From Nitrospira sp. (GTDB lineage Bacteria; Nitrospirota; Nitrospiria; Nitrospirales; Nitrospiraceae): a stretch of 64,000 nucleotides of DNA. Positions 26,698 to 35,948 of this stretch are shown here, in pieces; position 1 is the stretch's first letter; each line of letters begins with the position of its first letter. The notes under the pieces are model-generated. The model saw only the letters and a program-made list of their open reading frames with translations. It had not been told where the DNA came from and made no database searches. Made by a program: the position numbers and the translations under genes. The stretch spans positions 62,001 through 126,000 of the forward strand of contig SWDM01000016.1 in the NCBI GenBank assembly GCA_005116835.1. Reading direction: 5' to 3'.

Positions 26698-28305
26698 TTA
26701 GACAGCCGGTTTCTTAGGAGAACCGTCCACAGAAGCAAGGGCAGACAATCGTTCTTCTAGGTGCTGGATCAATGGGGCCAAGGTTTCTTGGCGTAGAGAG
26801 GAAATTCCAATGGCGCTGTATCGCCGGCACAGGGTTTCCGCTTGTCCTGACGGGAGTTGGTCGCACTTATTGAAGACCAGCACCCGTGGAATCTGATCGA
26901 GGGTGAGGCTTTGGAGCACAGTCTCGACCGACGCGATATGGGTATCCAAATCCTTCGTCCCGGCGTCGACGACATGCAGAAGAAGGTCTGCATCGCGCAT
27001 TTCGTCCAAGGTTGTCCTGAAGGCCGCAAGGAGATCTTTGGGTAGGTCGCGAATGAATCCCACAGTGTCAGTGAGGATGGCTTCCTTCCCGCTTGGGAAA
27101 TGCAGTCTGCGGCTCGTGGTATCGAGCGTTTCAAAGACTCGCGGGGCCGTACTCACCTGGCTCTTCGTTAATACGTTGAGCAACGTCGATTTGCCTGCAT
27201 TGGTATAGCCCACAATGGACAGAATTGGAAATGCTTGTCGAACCCGGCGAGAGCGCCGTTGATCTTGGTGACGGGCAAAACCTTCGATCTCGCGCTCCAA
27301 ATAGTCGATGCGTTCTCTGATACGTCGGCGATCCGTTTCGAGTTTCGTTTCTCCTGGACCTCTGCTGCCGATTCCTCCGCCCAACCGCGAGAGGCTCGTT
27401 CCCTGACCGGAGAGACGGGGAAGGAGATAACGAAGCTGCGCCAACTCGACCTGCACTTTCCCTTCACGGCTATGGGCACGTTGAGCGAAGATGTCGAGAA
27501 TCAGCTGGGTCCGATCGATAACCGTGAGGTCGGTAATCTCCGCTATAGCCCGCAACTGCCCGGGAGCTAAATCTTGATCGAAGATCAGCAGATCCGCGCC
27601 TTGTTGCATGGCTTGCATCAACACGTCTTTGAGTTTGCCGCTTCCCAACTGGAAGCGATGATGGCCGCTCTGTGTGCGTTGCACGAGCCGGTCGATGACC
27701 GTGAGATCTGCAGAGGAGGCCAAGTCTGCCAGTTCTACCAGCCGTTCTTCTTGGTCAGCCTTACTCTTGGGTGAAGCGCTCACGAGGATGGCTGTCTGTT
27801 TCGCAGCCAGCGCGTGAGACCCGCTCTGACGCTGAAGATCTGTTTCCAGTTCATGGATGAAGGTCTCGAATTTCACCGGGCATTGATGAGCAAGAGTAGA
27901 ACTCAAGACTGTATACAACGGTCCTTTAGGTGTGGGCGGATTGAGATGGGCTAGAGAGAGTAATCCCGGTTCACCTTTTGAAGTAACGGCCAATATCCCG
28001 ATCATATCGAGCCTCAGCAGGCCCAACATCGTCAGATCTTCCTGCGTCAAAGGCTGATCCTTTAGCTGCGAGCGTATGAGGCGTAGACCTCGTAAAGATC
28101 GCGGGCTGGCACGAAAGGTAGTCAGCGTCGTCGCTGAGGGCTCGGCGCCGGCCCCGACCAGGACGTCTTGGACAGCCCCGCGTCTGGTAATGACCAGTCC
28201 GATAGGGCGACGAATCTCGTGGGTGAACTGCGCGAGAGTTTTTGCCGCTTCTGCCGAGATGACATCATCGACAGGCATGCGCCGGCGATAAAGCCGCTCA
28301 AGCAT
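26698..28305 (-). CDS. hflX: HflX-type ribosome-associated GTPase, start codon unclear
   Basis: GTPase that binds the 50S subunit and splits stalled or hibernating ribosomes. It has the HflX domain with GGGIGSRGPGETKLETDRR (about 310), then the G domain: G1 GYTNAGKST (about 365), G3 DTVGFIRDLP, G4 NKCD. This is the long form with an extra N-terminal domain. The family pattern GLRxGQL...LERLYRRR begins 16 codons upstream of the first ATG (28305), and the frame stays open to a stop at 28420, but without any ATG, GTG or TTG there. An ATT at about 28356 with AAGGA upstream, or an N-terminally trimmed protein from 28305, are the options. Confidence 0.92.
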   Translation of the reverse strand: MLERLYRRRMPVDDVISAEAAKTLAQFTHEIRRPIGLVITRRGAVQDVLVGAGAEPSATTLTTFRASPRSLRGLRLIRSQLKDQPLTQEDLTMLGLLRLDMIGILAVTSKGEPGLLSLAHLNPPTPKGPLYTVLSSTLAHQCPVKFETFIHELETDLQRQSGSHALAAKQTAILVSASPKSKADQEERLVELADLASSADLTVIDRLVQRTQSGHHRFQLGSGKLKDVLMQAMQQGADLLIFDQDLAPGQLRAIAEITDLTVIDRTQLILDIFAQRAHSREGKVQVELAQLRYLLPRLSGQGTSLSRLGGGIGSRGPGETKLETDRRRIRERIDYLEREIEGFARHQDQRRSRRVRQAFPILSIVGYTNAGKSTLLNVLTKSQVSTAPRVFETLDTTSRRLHFPSGKEAILTDTVGFIRDLPKDLLAAFRTTLDEMRDADLLLHVVDAGTKDLDTHIASVETVLQSLTLDQIPRVLVFNKCDQLPSGQAETLCRRYSAIGISSLRQETLAPLIQHLEERLSALASVDGSPKKPAV

Positions 28306-28387
28306 TGCAAGCTGGCCGGCGCGGAGACCGAGAACCTGTCCGTGAATTTCTGGAATGGGAGTCGTTTCCTTATTATCGTCGGAAACC

Positions 28388-28470
28388 GAGTCTATCTGGT
28401 CTATTCAGTCTGTCGCGTGTATGTGATCTGACGAAACTAACCGGTAGGACCAGACAGACTAAATGAACAG
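28388..28470. repeat. 9-bp-unit palindrome, family B (copy 3)
   Basis: Arms CTATCTGGTCTATTCAGTCTG and, after the core ACGAAACTAACC, GGACCAGACAGACTAAATGAAC. It covers the space between tsaD and hflX, encodes the last residues and stop of tsaD, and reaches the 5' end of the hflX frame. Confidence 0.8.
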
Positions 28471-29501
28471 GCGAGTGAGGCCTTGGCATCGATATCGAGA
28501 GGCGCATAGAGTCCGTCGAGAAGCGCCTGTCTCCCCGCTGCAGCAATCATTGCAGCGTTGTCGGTACAGTAAGCCAGCGGGGGAATACTGAGTTGCAGGC
28601 TCTCTGATAGAGCGCGCTGCTGAAGCAGCGCGCGCAAACGCGAATTGGCCGACACCCCCCCCACAACTGCCAGCGCGCATGCACCGGATGACCGGACCGC
28701 AGCAATCGACTTTTCAACCAAGACCGCCACAATGGCCTCCTGATAGCTAGCCGCCAAATCGGCAGCCTGCGCTGCGCGTGCCTGCTTATCCATCTTTTGA
28801 AGTCTATAGAGTAGCGCCGTTTTTAAGCCGCTGAAGCTAAAGTCCAGACTCCCCTTCCTGATAGAGGATCGAGGGAAAGGAATAGCCTCAGGGTTTCCCA
28901 GTCGCGCCAGGCGATCGACCGCCGGGCCTCCAGGAAACCCCAGTTCAAGCAACTGCGCGCCTTTATCGAAAGCCTCTCCCGCCGCATCGTCTCTAGTGGC
29001 GCCAAGGAGCCGGCATTGACCGGTTATGTCCTTATAATAGAGATGGGTATGGCCACCCGAGACAACCAGAACCACGCAGGGTAATGGGAAGGCTGGATCC
29101 TGCAACCAGGCGGAAGCGATATGACCTTCCAAATGGCTCACACCCACCAGGGGAATATCTAAGGCATAGGCTAGCGCTTTTGCATAGTTGACCCCCACCA
29201 AAAGCGAACCGGCTAGACCCGGCCCCTGGGTAACGGCGATTCCAGTCAGATCCATCCATGAAAGACCTGCTTGTTGCAGTGCCTCAGCAGAAACATTCTC
29301 AATCGATTCGATATGGGCTCGGGAGGCAAGTTCGGGAACGACGCCACCGAATCGCTCATGGACCCTATGTTGAGAGGTAATAATATTTGAGCGAACCGTG
29401 CCGTCTGCGGCAAGCACCGAGGCAGCCGTTTCATCGCAAGATGTCTCGATACCAAGGATGGGCCCGGGCACCCAAGGTGAACTGGATCGTTCGGTAGTCA
29501 T
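28437..29501 (-). CDS. tsaD: tRNA N6-threonylcarbamoyladenosine synthase subunit
   Basis: Transfers threonylcarbamoyl to A37 of ANN-decoding tRNAs. ASKHA fold with the start ILGIETSCDETAASV, the metal-binding HLEGH (about 121-125), VVSGGHTHLYY, and GGVSANSRLR; 354 residues is standard. The last nine residues (SFSLSGPTG) and the stop codon fall in a family B repeat, so the true family C-terminus may have been replaced. It lies between clpC and hflX, all leftward. Confidence 0.96.
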   Translation of the reverse strand: MTTERSSSPWVPGPILGIETSCDETAASVLAADGTVRSNIITSQHRVHERFGGVVPELASRAHIESIENVSAEALQQAGLSWMDLTGIAVTQGPGLAGSLLVGVNYAKALAYALDIPLVGVSHLEGHIASAWLQDPAFPLPCVVLVVSGGHTHLYYKDITGQCRLLGATRDDAAGEAFDKGAQLLELGFPGGPAVDRLARLGNPEAIPFPRSSIRKGSLDFSFSGLKTALLYRLQKMDKQARAAQAADLAASYQEAIVAVLVEKSIAAVRSSGACALAVVGGVSANSRLRALLQQRALSESLQLSIPPLAYCTDNAAMIAAAGRQALLDGLYAPLDIDAKASLACSFSLSGPTG

Positions 29502-29569
29502 TGTTATGAAATCATGTTCAGTCGACTGGGCCAGCCTCGGCGAAAACGATACCCTGCAAAAGCAGAAAT

Positions 29570-29610
29570 AACAAGACCCTTGTGGCGTCTAGCACCACAA
29601 GGGTCTTGTT
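29570..29610 (-). terminator. strong hairpin downstream of clpC
   Basis: A perfect 16-bp stem, AACAAGACCCTTGTGG with CCACAAGGGTCTTGTT, around a 9-base loop. On the minus strand it is followed by TTATTTCTGCTTTT, a moderately T-rich tail. It sits 43 bases after the clpC stop and before tsaD, as expected for a terminator. Confidence 0.8.
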
Positions 29611-29652
29611 GAACTCGAGTTACTCCCCCGTGCAGGCGAGAAATTCGGTGGA

Positions 29653-32079
29653 TTAGACTCCGGCCATCGCTTCTTGCTCGATGAATGCCGGAGCGCCGTC
29701 GCGAAGCACCACGCGAATCTTTCGAGATTCTTTGAACCGCCCTCTGATCATCTCCTCTGAGAGAGGATCCCCGATCGCGCGCTGAATCGTCCGACGCATC
29801 GGCCTGGCTCCATAAAGCGGCTCATAGCCTTCTTTGATCAGCCACTGTTTCACGTCGTCATCGACCTCAAGCTCCACACCCTTGTCGAGTAGACGAAGAT
29901 TCAGTTCACTCAAGAGGATGTCCAGGATACTGAAGAGATGCGTCTTGTCCAATTGATGAAAGACCACGATCTCGTCGATCCGGTTTAAAAACTCCGGGCT
30001 GAACGAGCGGCGTAATTCTCCCAACACCTCTTCCTTCTTATGGCGCTCTTGATCGCCTTCAGTGCTCTGAAATCCGAGCGAAACGCCCTTCTGGATCATC
30101 TTGGTGCCAATATTCGAAGTCATGATGATGACACAGTTCTTAAAGTCGACTTTCCGTCCAAGGCTGTCAGTCAAGACCCCGTCGTCCAAGACTTGTAACA
30201 AGATATTGAACACATCGGGATGGGCCTTTTCGATTTCGTCAAACAGAACTACAGAATAGGGTCGTCGCCTGACCCGTTCAGTCAATTGGCCGCCTTCCTC
30301 GTATCCCACATACCCAGGCGGGGCTCCAAAGAGCCGTGAGCTGGTAAATTTTTCCTGGTATTCGGACATATCGATTCGAATCAACGAGTCCTCGCTGTTG
30401 AACAGAAACTCCGCTAACGTCCGCGCTAATTCGGTTTTCCCAACTCCGGTTGGGCCCAAGAATATAAAGGATCCGATCGGCTTTTTTGCCTCCTTGAGGC
30501 CGGCTCGGGATCGTCGAATAGCGCGGGCCACCGCGGAAATCGCTTCATTCTGTCCGACCACGCGTTTATGGAGGAACTCCTCCATGCGGAGCAATTTGTT
30601 CGACTCTTCTTCTTCGAGCTTGAAGAGGGGAATGCCCGTCATCTTCGATACGACGTAGGCTACTTCTTCTTTGCCGATCGTCGGCTTGTTCTTTTCCTGA
30701 TTCTTTTTCCACTCACGTTTGGACTCATCCAAGAGTTTCCGCAGCCGCTCTTCTTCCTCGCGATGGCGAACGGCTTCCTCGAAGTTTTGCATCGAGATTG
30801 CTAGTTCCTTATCGCGAGAGACTTTTTTCAGCTCTTGCTCCATCGCCTTCAAATCCGACGGTAAGGCATAGGTCTGCAGTTTGGCCCGAGATCCGGTCTC
30901 GTCGATCAAATCGATGGCTTTGTCCGGCAAGAACCGGTCGCTGATATATCGATCCGACAGTTTGACCGCCTCAAGGATGGCTTCTTCAGAAATATCGACA
31001 CCATGGTGTTCTTCGTAACGGTCGCGGAGCCCTTGGATAATCAACACCGTTTCATCAAGACTTGGCGGTTGCACGTGAATCGGTTGGAACCGTCGCTTCA
31101 GCGCTCCGTCTTTCTCAATGTGCTTTCGGTATTCATCGAGAGTCGTGGCGCCGATGCATTGTATTTCGCCCCGTGACAACGCCGGCTTGAGCATGTTGGA
31201 TGCGTCGATCGATCCTTCAGCCGCCCCTGCTCCCACCAAGGTGTGGAGTTCATCGATGAAGATGATAATGTTCCCGGCTTGGACGATTTCCTTCATGACA
31301 ACCTTCAGTCGTTCTTCGAACTGGCCGCGATATTTCGTCCCTGCCACCAGAGAACCGAGATCAAGCGCGATGACCCGTCGAGAGAGCAAATTGTCCGGCA
31401 CTTCGGACTGGACGATTCGTTGGGCAAGCCCTTCCACAATCGCCGTCTTTCCAACGCCTGCCTCTCCGATGAGGACTGGATTGTTTTTCGAACGGCGGCT
31501 CAATATCTGCAGCACCCGCTCGATTTCGTCCGCTCGACCGATCACTGGATCCAGCTGCCCTGCTTGAGCGAGCTGGGTCAGATCGCGACCGAACTCATCG
31601 AGGGCTGGGGTGTTGCTCTTCCGGTCGCGCTCACGAGGAGCCGATTTCCGCAGGAATGTCACTGTCAATTGTCTGGCGGTCAAGAGGTTGGCGCCTAAAC
31701 TACGGAGTATCTTTCCGCCAATCCCCTCTTCTTCCCGAAGAAGACCCAATAAGAGGTGTTCACTTCCAATATGATTGTGTCCAAGGAGACGGGCTTCTTC
31801 GACCCCATATTCGATGACCTTCTTCACCCGAGGGCTAAAGGGGATCTCCCCAAAGGTCATGGTCGTTCCCCCACCTGGCAAATTCCGTTCAATTTCTAAA
31901 CGGATTTGTTCGGTCGAGAGCCCCATCTTTTTCAAAATCATCAAGGCAATTCCGTCGGACTCACGGAGTATGGCCAAGACAAGGTGCTCGGTTCCGAGGT
32001 AGTCGTTTTGGTGACGCTCAGCCTCTTCCCGAGCGAGGATGATGATCTTCCGGCCCTTATCCGTAAATCTTTCGAACAT
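29653..32079 (-). CDS. clpC: ClpC AAA+ protease ATPase subunit
   Basis: Hsp100 unfoldase that feeds ClpP. Two Clp N-repeats fill residues 1-145, the first AAA domain has Walker A GEAGVGKT (205-212) and Walker [15 protein letters not shown], then a UVR-type middle region (about 420-455, [19 protein letters not shown]) marks ClpC rather than ClpB or ClpA, and the second AAA domain has GPTGVGKT (about 541) and [10 protein letters not shown]. 808 residues is standard. AAAAGGAGG precedes the ATG. A terminator hairpin follows. Confidence 0.97.
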   Translation of the reverse strand: MFERFTDKGRKIIILAREEAERHQNDYLGTEHLVLAILRESDGIALMILKKMGLSTEQIRLEIERNLPGGGTTMTFGEIPFSPRVKKVIEYGVEEARLLGHNHIGSEHLLLGLLREEEGIGGKILRSLGANLLTARQLTVTFLRKSAPRERDRKSNTPALDEFGRDLTQLAQAGQLDPVIGRADEIERVLQILSRRSKNNPVLIGEAGVGKTAIVEGLAQRIVQSEVPDNLLSRRVIALDLGSLVAGTKYRGQFEERLKVVMKEIVQAGNIIIFIDELHTLVGAGAAEGSIDASNMLKPALSRGEIQCIGATTLDEYRKHIEKDGALKRRFQPIHVQPPSLDETVLIIQGLRDRYEEHHGVDISEEAILEAVKLSDRYISDRFLPDKAIDLIDETGSRAKLQTYALPSDLKAMEQELKKVSRDKELAISMQNFEEAVRHREEEERLRKLLDESKREWKKNQEKNKPTIGKEEVAYVVSKMTGIPLFKLEEEESNKLLRMEEFLHKRVVGQNEAISAVARAIRRSRAGLKEAKKPIGSFIFLGPTGVGKTELARTLAEFLFNSEDSLIRIDMSEYQEKFTSSRLFGAPPGYVGYEEGGQLTERVRRRPYSVVLFDEIEKAHPDVFNILLQVLDDGVLTDSLGRKVDFKNCVIIMTSNIGTKMIQKGVSLGFQSTEGDQERHKKEEVLGELRRSFSPEFLNRIDEIVVFHQLDKTHLFSILDILLSELNLRLLDKGVELEVDDDVKQWLIKEGYEPLYGARPMRRTIQRAIGDPLSEEMIRGRFKESRKIRVVLRDGAPAFIEQEAMAGV

Positions 32080-32588
32080 CCTGCCTCCTTTTAGGGGGAG
32101 CCTATAACCGGTTCAAACTACGCAAAGTTCTCGAAAAAGCTGGCCTAATACTATCTAGAAGGTTTTTAAGTGTCAAGGCTGCACAGTAATCGCACAAACG
32201 AATAGTCATGACTCATGGAGACAGCTACTATTACTTCCCGTACATTGCTGCACCGAGATTGACGACGGACTCAAGGTTGGTTGATCGACGCAGTCCTTCA
32301 AGCACAGGGTTTCCTTCCTCGCTGATTCGATATAGATGCTGCCTGCACAGTTTACAGGGGGCCATCTCTAATAGAAACCCCCGCGAAGGGGGTAGAGACC
32401 CTTCGATTCCCGTAAAGCAAACGATCTGATATCAGGAGCGTATCCCACTTACTGCCAAACGGCTTGCAACCGGCTGTCATGAATGCTGCCTGCTGGTTCG
32501 TTGACTTCAAAAGAACCCTCCCGATACAATCCCGAACCTTTTCGCCGACATCGACACAGCCTTACGATAGGGCCTCAAGGACTTCGAA
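32080..32588. other. 509-base intergenic region between divergent clpC and nadK
   Basis: No credible gene. It should hold the promoters of both divergent genes. One small hairpin is visible, ACCCCC/GGGGGT around GCGAA (32377-32393), inside a slightly longer imperfect stem (CTCTAATAG... TAGAGAC). A 73-codon frame at 32208-32429 has Arg/Ser/Pro-rich non-protein-like composition and no ribosome-binding site. Confidence 0.6.
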
Positions 32589-33449
32589 ATGAAAAGCAAA
32601 AGCATTGGCATACTAACTAAGCCTAAATTCCCTGAGGTCAAGGGAACGCTGCGGGACGTGGTCGCCTGGCTCAGAGCTCGGAACATCAATGTAATTTTGG
32701 GCGAGACTTCGGCGACCCTTCTTGGTGAACTGGATGGGTATCAAGATGCTCAACTATCGAACAAAGCAGATGTACTTCTGGTTCTCGGTGGCGACGGAAC
32801 CATGCTCAATGCTGCTCGGCTTGCCGCAGAACGAAGCATCCCCATCCTCGGTGTCAATATGGGTGGACTTGGATTTTTGACCGAGGTCCGTCTGGAGAAC
32901 CTCTACCCTTCGCTCGAACGGGTCTTTGCTAACGACTATGTGCTCGATGAGCGGCTCATGTTACAAACGCATATACATCGGGATGGAGAAACGATTGCGC
33001 AAGGGGTTGTCTTGAACGATGTCGTGATCAGCAAGGGCACGCTCGCCCGCATGATCGAACTGAGAATTGAGATTGAAGGACGATTCGTGACTAACTTGCG
33101 CAGCGACGGGTTGATTGTCAGCAGTCCGACAGGATCCACCGCCTACTCACTTTCAGCCGGTGGGCCAATTATCGATCCTGCAGTTCAATCGTTGATCCTG
33201 ACGCCAGTCTGTCCCCATACGCTGACTCATCGGCCTTTGATCGTGCCAGGCAAGGACAAGATCGATCTCACACTGACCAGTAAAGACGATGGCGCCATGG
33301 CGACGCTCGATGGGCAGGTAGGAGTATCAATCACTCAGGGAGATACGGTCACCATCCAGACATCGGAGAACCGGACCAGACTGATCAGATTTCCCGAGAG
33401 CAACTACTACGACGTGCTCAGGGAAAAACTCAAATGGGGGGACGGCTAG
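32589..33449 (+). CDS. nadK: NAD kinase
   Basis: Phosphorylates NAD to NADP. Motifs of the family are present: GGDGTML (about 69-75), NMGGLGFLTEV (about 93-103), and SPTGSTAYSLSAGGPI (about 178-193), which forms the substrate site. 286 residues is normal. It is read rightwards and its end is 15 bases from the convergent oxidoreductase gene, with no obvious terminator between them. Confidence 0.96.
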   Translation: MKSKSIGILTKPKFPEVKGTLRDVVAWLRARNINVILGETSATLLGELDGYQDAQLSNKADVLLVLGGDGTMLNAARLAAERSIPILGVNMGGLGFLTEVRLENLYPSLERVFANDYVLDERLMLQTHIHRDGETIAQGVVLNDVVISKGTLARMIELRIEIEGRFVTNLRSDGLIVSSPTGSTAYSLSAGGPIIDPAVQSLILTPVCPHTLTHRPLIVPGKDKIDLTLTSKDDGAMATLDGQVGVSITQGDTVTIQTSENRTRLIRFPESNYYDVLREKLKWGDG

Positions 33450-33464
33450 ACACGAAGAGGGCTG

Positions 33465-34820
33465 CTACGCCTTGCTTCGCTCGATCAATTCGATCATTTC
33501 CTGATTCTTCGTATACTTGAACTCCCCGATACAGTCTTCCTCACTCCAGTGAGCCTTTTCACTCGATTCAAGTATGCGGAGGCCCTTCACATCGACAGGA
33601 TGACTCTTGCGAGACGAAAGAATCGAGGAGAGCTTACCGAGGACAGCTTTTGTATCAGAGAGTCTAGGAGTTTTCGTCGCAAGGTATTTACCGACAATTT
33701 CAGCGCACCAGTCCCCGTCCCGCTTCGCGATACCGACTAAGCCCTCACTGGCTTTGCGCGCCCACCCGGCGAGAAAGACGCCCTCCATCACCTTGCCTGC
33801 CGTTTCGTCATAAGCTTGAAATAGCGCATCGTCCGGATCGTTGCCGGTCTTGTTGGGATTCGTGACGAACATGCCGCTCTTATATGGCAGACCAACTGTC
33901 TCATCTACCTTGTCGCCGACGGCAAAGACCACAGAGTCGCAGGGGAATTCATAAAACTGTTTGAGTCCGACTGCGGCTGTATCTTCGCCCTTTGGCTCAA
34001 GCTTGTTGTCTTCCATTTCCAGCCCGCGAACCTGATTGTTTCCATCGACAAGGATGCGTTTAGGAGAGGCCAAAAACTTGAAGCCCATTTTCGTATCGCT
34101 GACCTTCGGCTCGCACTTCGTAAATTCATCTGTCAAGCCCTTGTGTATCTCGTCCGCATTCTGGCCAACCGCGGCAAGACGATCCTTGATCCGAGCAACC
34201 TCACTCGCGATCCCTTCCACATCCATATTGGCGCACACCGCGCGAATTTCTTTCGGATTGTATTTTCGCTCGGCAGGCCCGCGCCGCACAATCGCCGTGA
34301 CCCGTTCCACTTTCTTGAAGCGAACCAGCCAGTGCGCGATATCGACCATGACATCGCCTGCGCCGATCACTGCCACATGTTTACCCACCTCAAAGGGACG
34401 ATCGCCGAATCCAGGAAGCCGATTGAAATGGTACACGACATCCTTCGCGTGGAATACCCCCTTGGCCGAATCCCCTTCCACACCGATCGCCTTGGTCCCT
34501 TGCGCGCCGATAGAAAAAACGACCGCGCTGGCACCCAGGGTTCGGACATCTTCAACGGAGAGATCTTTGCCGTTACCGATTGAGACATTGCCGAAATAAT
34601 GAACATTGGGTTTCTCAAGCAATTCCCAATATTGTTTCTTGAGACCCCCGCGAAGCTTGAGCTTGGCAGGGAAGATCCCATATTCCGCCAACCCTCCGAA
34701 CTTGATGTCGCGATTCAGAATAATAATTTCATGGCCAGCCTTTGCAAGTGAAGCAGCCACGGCCATCCCCGCTGGTCCAGCGCCAGCCACAATAATTACG
34801 TGCTTGTTTTGCGTGCTCAT
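33465..34820 (-). CDS. FAD/NAD(P)-binding oxidoreductase, GltB-small/FNR-like
   Basis: Flavoprotein of 451 residues with two Rossmann motifs: FAD-binding AGAGPAGMAVAASL at residues 12-25 and a second nucleotide motif VAVIGAGDVMVDIAHWL near 150. The order and the C-terminal AVGDKVDE...GVFLAGWARKASEGLVG match the glutamate-synthase small-subunit / adrenodoxin-reductase-like group, which passes electrons between NAD(P)H and a partner such as ferredoxin or a larger subunit. No Fe-S cysteine cluster is present in this chain. The partner is not in the window. A specific reaction cannot be assigned. Confidence 0.85.
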   Translation of the reverse strand: MSTQNKHVIIVAGAGPAGMAVAASLAKAGHEIIILNRDIKFGGLAEYGIFPAKLKLRGGLKKQYWELLEKPNVHYFGNVSIGNGKDLSVEDVRTLGASAVVFSIGAQGTKAIGVEGDSAKGVFHAKDVVYHFNRLPGFGDRPFEVGKHVAVIGAGDVMVDIAHWLVRFKKVERVTAIVRRGPAERKYNPKEIRAVCANMDVEGIASEVARIKDRLAAVGQNADEIHKGLTDEFTKCEPKVSDTKMGFKFLASPKRILVDGNNQVRGLEMEDNKLEPKGEDTAAVGLKQFYEFPCDSVVFAVGDKVDETVGLPYKSGMFVTNPNKTGNDPDDALFQAYDETAGKVMEGVFLAGWARKASEGLVGIAKRDGDWCAEIVGKYLATKTPRLSDTKAVLGKLSSILSSRKSHPVDVKGLRILESSEKAHWSEEDCIGEFKYTKNQEMIELIERSKA

Positions 34821-35013
34821 ACGTTCTTCCCCGGGAAAAATGAAGAGAAAATACCCAGAACCTCAACAGTTCCGCGGACTTTAACATAGGGGGTTTTGTG
34901 GTGTCAAAACCGATTGGTCGAACTGAGAGTTTGGGAAACCAGAGAGCCCAGTGCGATGGTTGGAGCCATCGACACCAGGCTCTTGGCTATGCAGCTATGT
35001 GAGCCTACTAATT

Positions 35014-35618
35014 CTACTCAGCTGACGGGAAAGGATGCCGTTGATCATGCGTTAGCTGGAACTTCCATGCACGAGGAAGATTCTGGACCCAGCCGTTGTA
35101 GACATTGGGGACAGGCAATACCCCCTGGCCGCCCATGCCTTTGTTCCCAATGATCACATCATCATTGGGGCTGCATCGTTGGCAAGCACCATCTAACCGG
35201 CAATCACGTCATCAGCAACATTGCCATCTCCGTTTGGATCGTAGTCCATGACGATCAAGCGGTTGGAGAACTTACTGTTGATATAGGCATAGTAGCCGCC
35301 ACCTGCCTTGGCTCCAAAGTTCACACCATGACAGTCTGGATCGCAAGGAACCATTGCCACCAGCGTGTCGGTCACCGCATCAATGATGGTGATCGTGCCG
35401 GTCAAGGTATGCCCGGTGATCACAACCTTGATGTCAGGGCTCACCGGAGTCTGAATCGGCAACCCACCAACCGGCCCTGTAATGGAAGCCCCAATCGTAA
35501 TCGGATCGTAGTTGCCATTCAGTAATAGGGGGATGTCCTTGATCTTCGTCCCTGGACCACCAGCGGCACAGGCTGGAATGGCCGGGTTAGCAGCAATCCC
35601 ACCACATTTGATTGCCTA
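35014..35618 (-). pseudogene. decayed 3' part of a large secreted beta-rich protein
   Basis: One frame runs from a stop at 35616-35618 through about 140 codons (CGGIAANPAIPAC, then GPVGGLPIQTPVSPDI, ITIIDAVTDTLVAMVPCDPDC, GGYYAYINSKFSNRLIV, DYDPNGDGNVADDVIAG) to a stop at 35193, with no start codon. Directly after, the protein-like text continues in another frame (CSPNDDVIIGNKGMGGQGVL, NVYNGWVQNLP) to a stop at 35014. The joined product looks like the C-terminal part of a YVTN-type beta-propeller secreted protein. Lack of a start and the frameshift indicate a pseudogene or remnant. The flanks 34821-35013 hold no gene. Confidence 0.7.
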
Positions 35619-35948
35619 TGGCCTGGGGCACATTGCCATATATTTGCTAGATATCAAACCCTACGTATGGTGTGGGAGAGGCACCACGCCCTCCCAATGA
35701 GCTGGGTTGCCATGACGTGAATGGAATAAATGGGGATCTGGGCAGAGAGTGTGTATGGCTAGAGGAAAGGGGCACCTATGGAACTGGTTTCATTCGTCGA
35801 ATATCCAATAGTGGCTATAGCGTATCGCGCAATTGAGCTGGTCAACGGATTGGCAGACTCGAAAATATCCGAAGGTTTCGGTTTTTTCGTCGAAGCGGAA
35901 TTTTGGCAGAATGGACTGCTCAAGTTTCATTAAGAACACCCCTGCCCC
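35619..35948. other. 330-base region without a recognisable gene
   Basis: On the minus strand there are weak traces that could be more of the decayed gene (a run reading about like AHWEGVVPLPHH near 35670), broken by stops. Nothing else supported was found before fumC. Confidence 0.5.

Noticed and set aside
32371-32400. Possible riboswitch or small RNA around the GC hairpin before nadK
   Set aside because: Only one short stem; no known riboswitch core could be recognised.
32208-32429. 73-codon frame between clpC and nadK
   Set aside because: Composition not protein-like, no ribosome-binding site, hairpin inside it.
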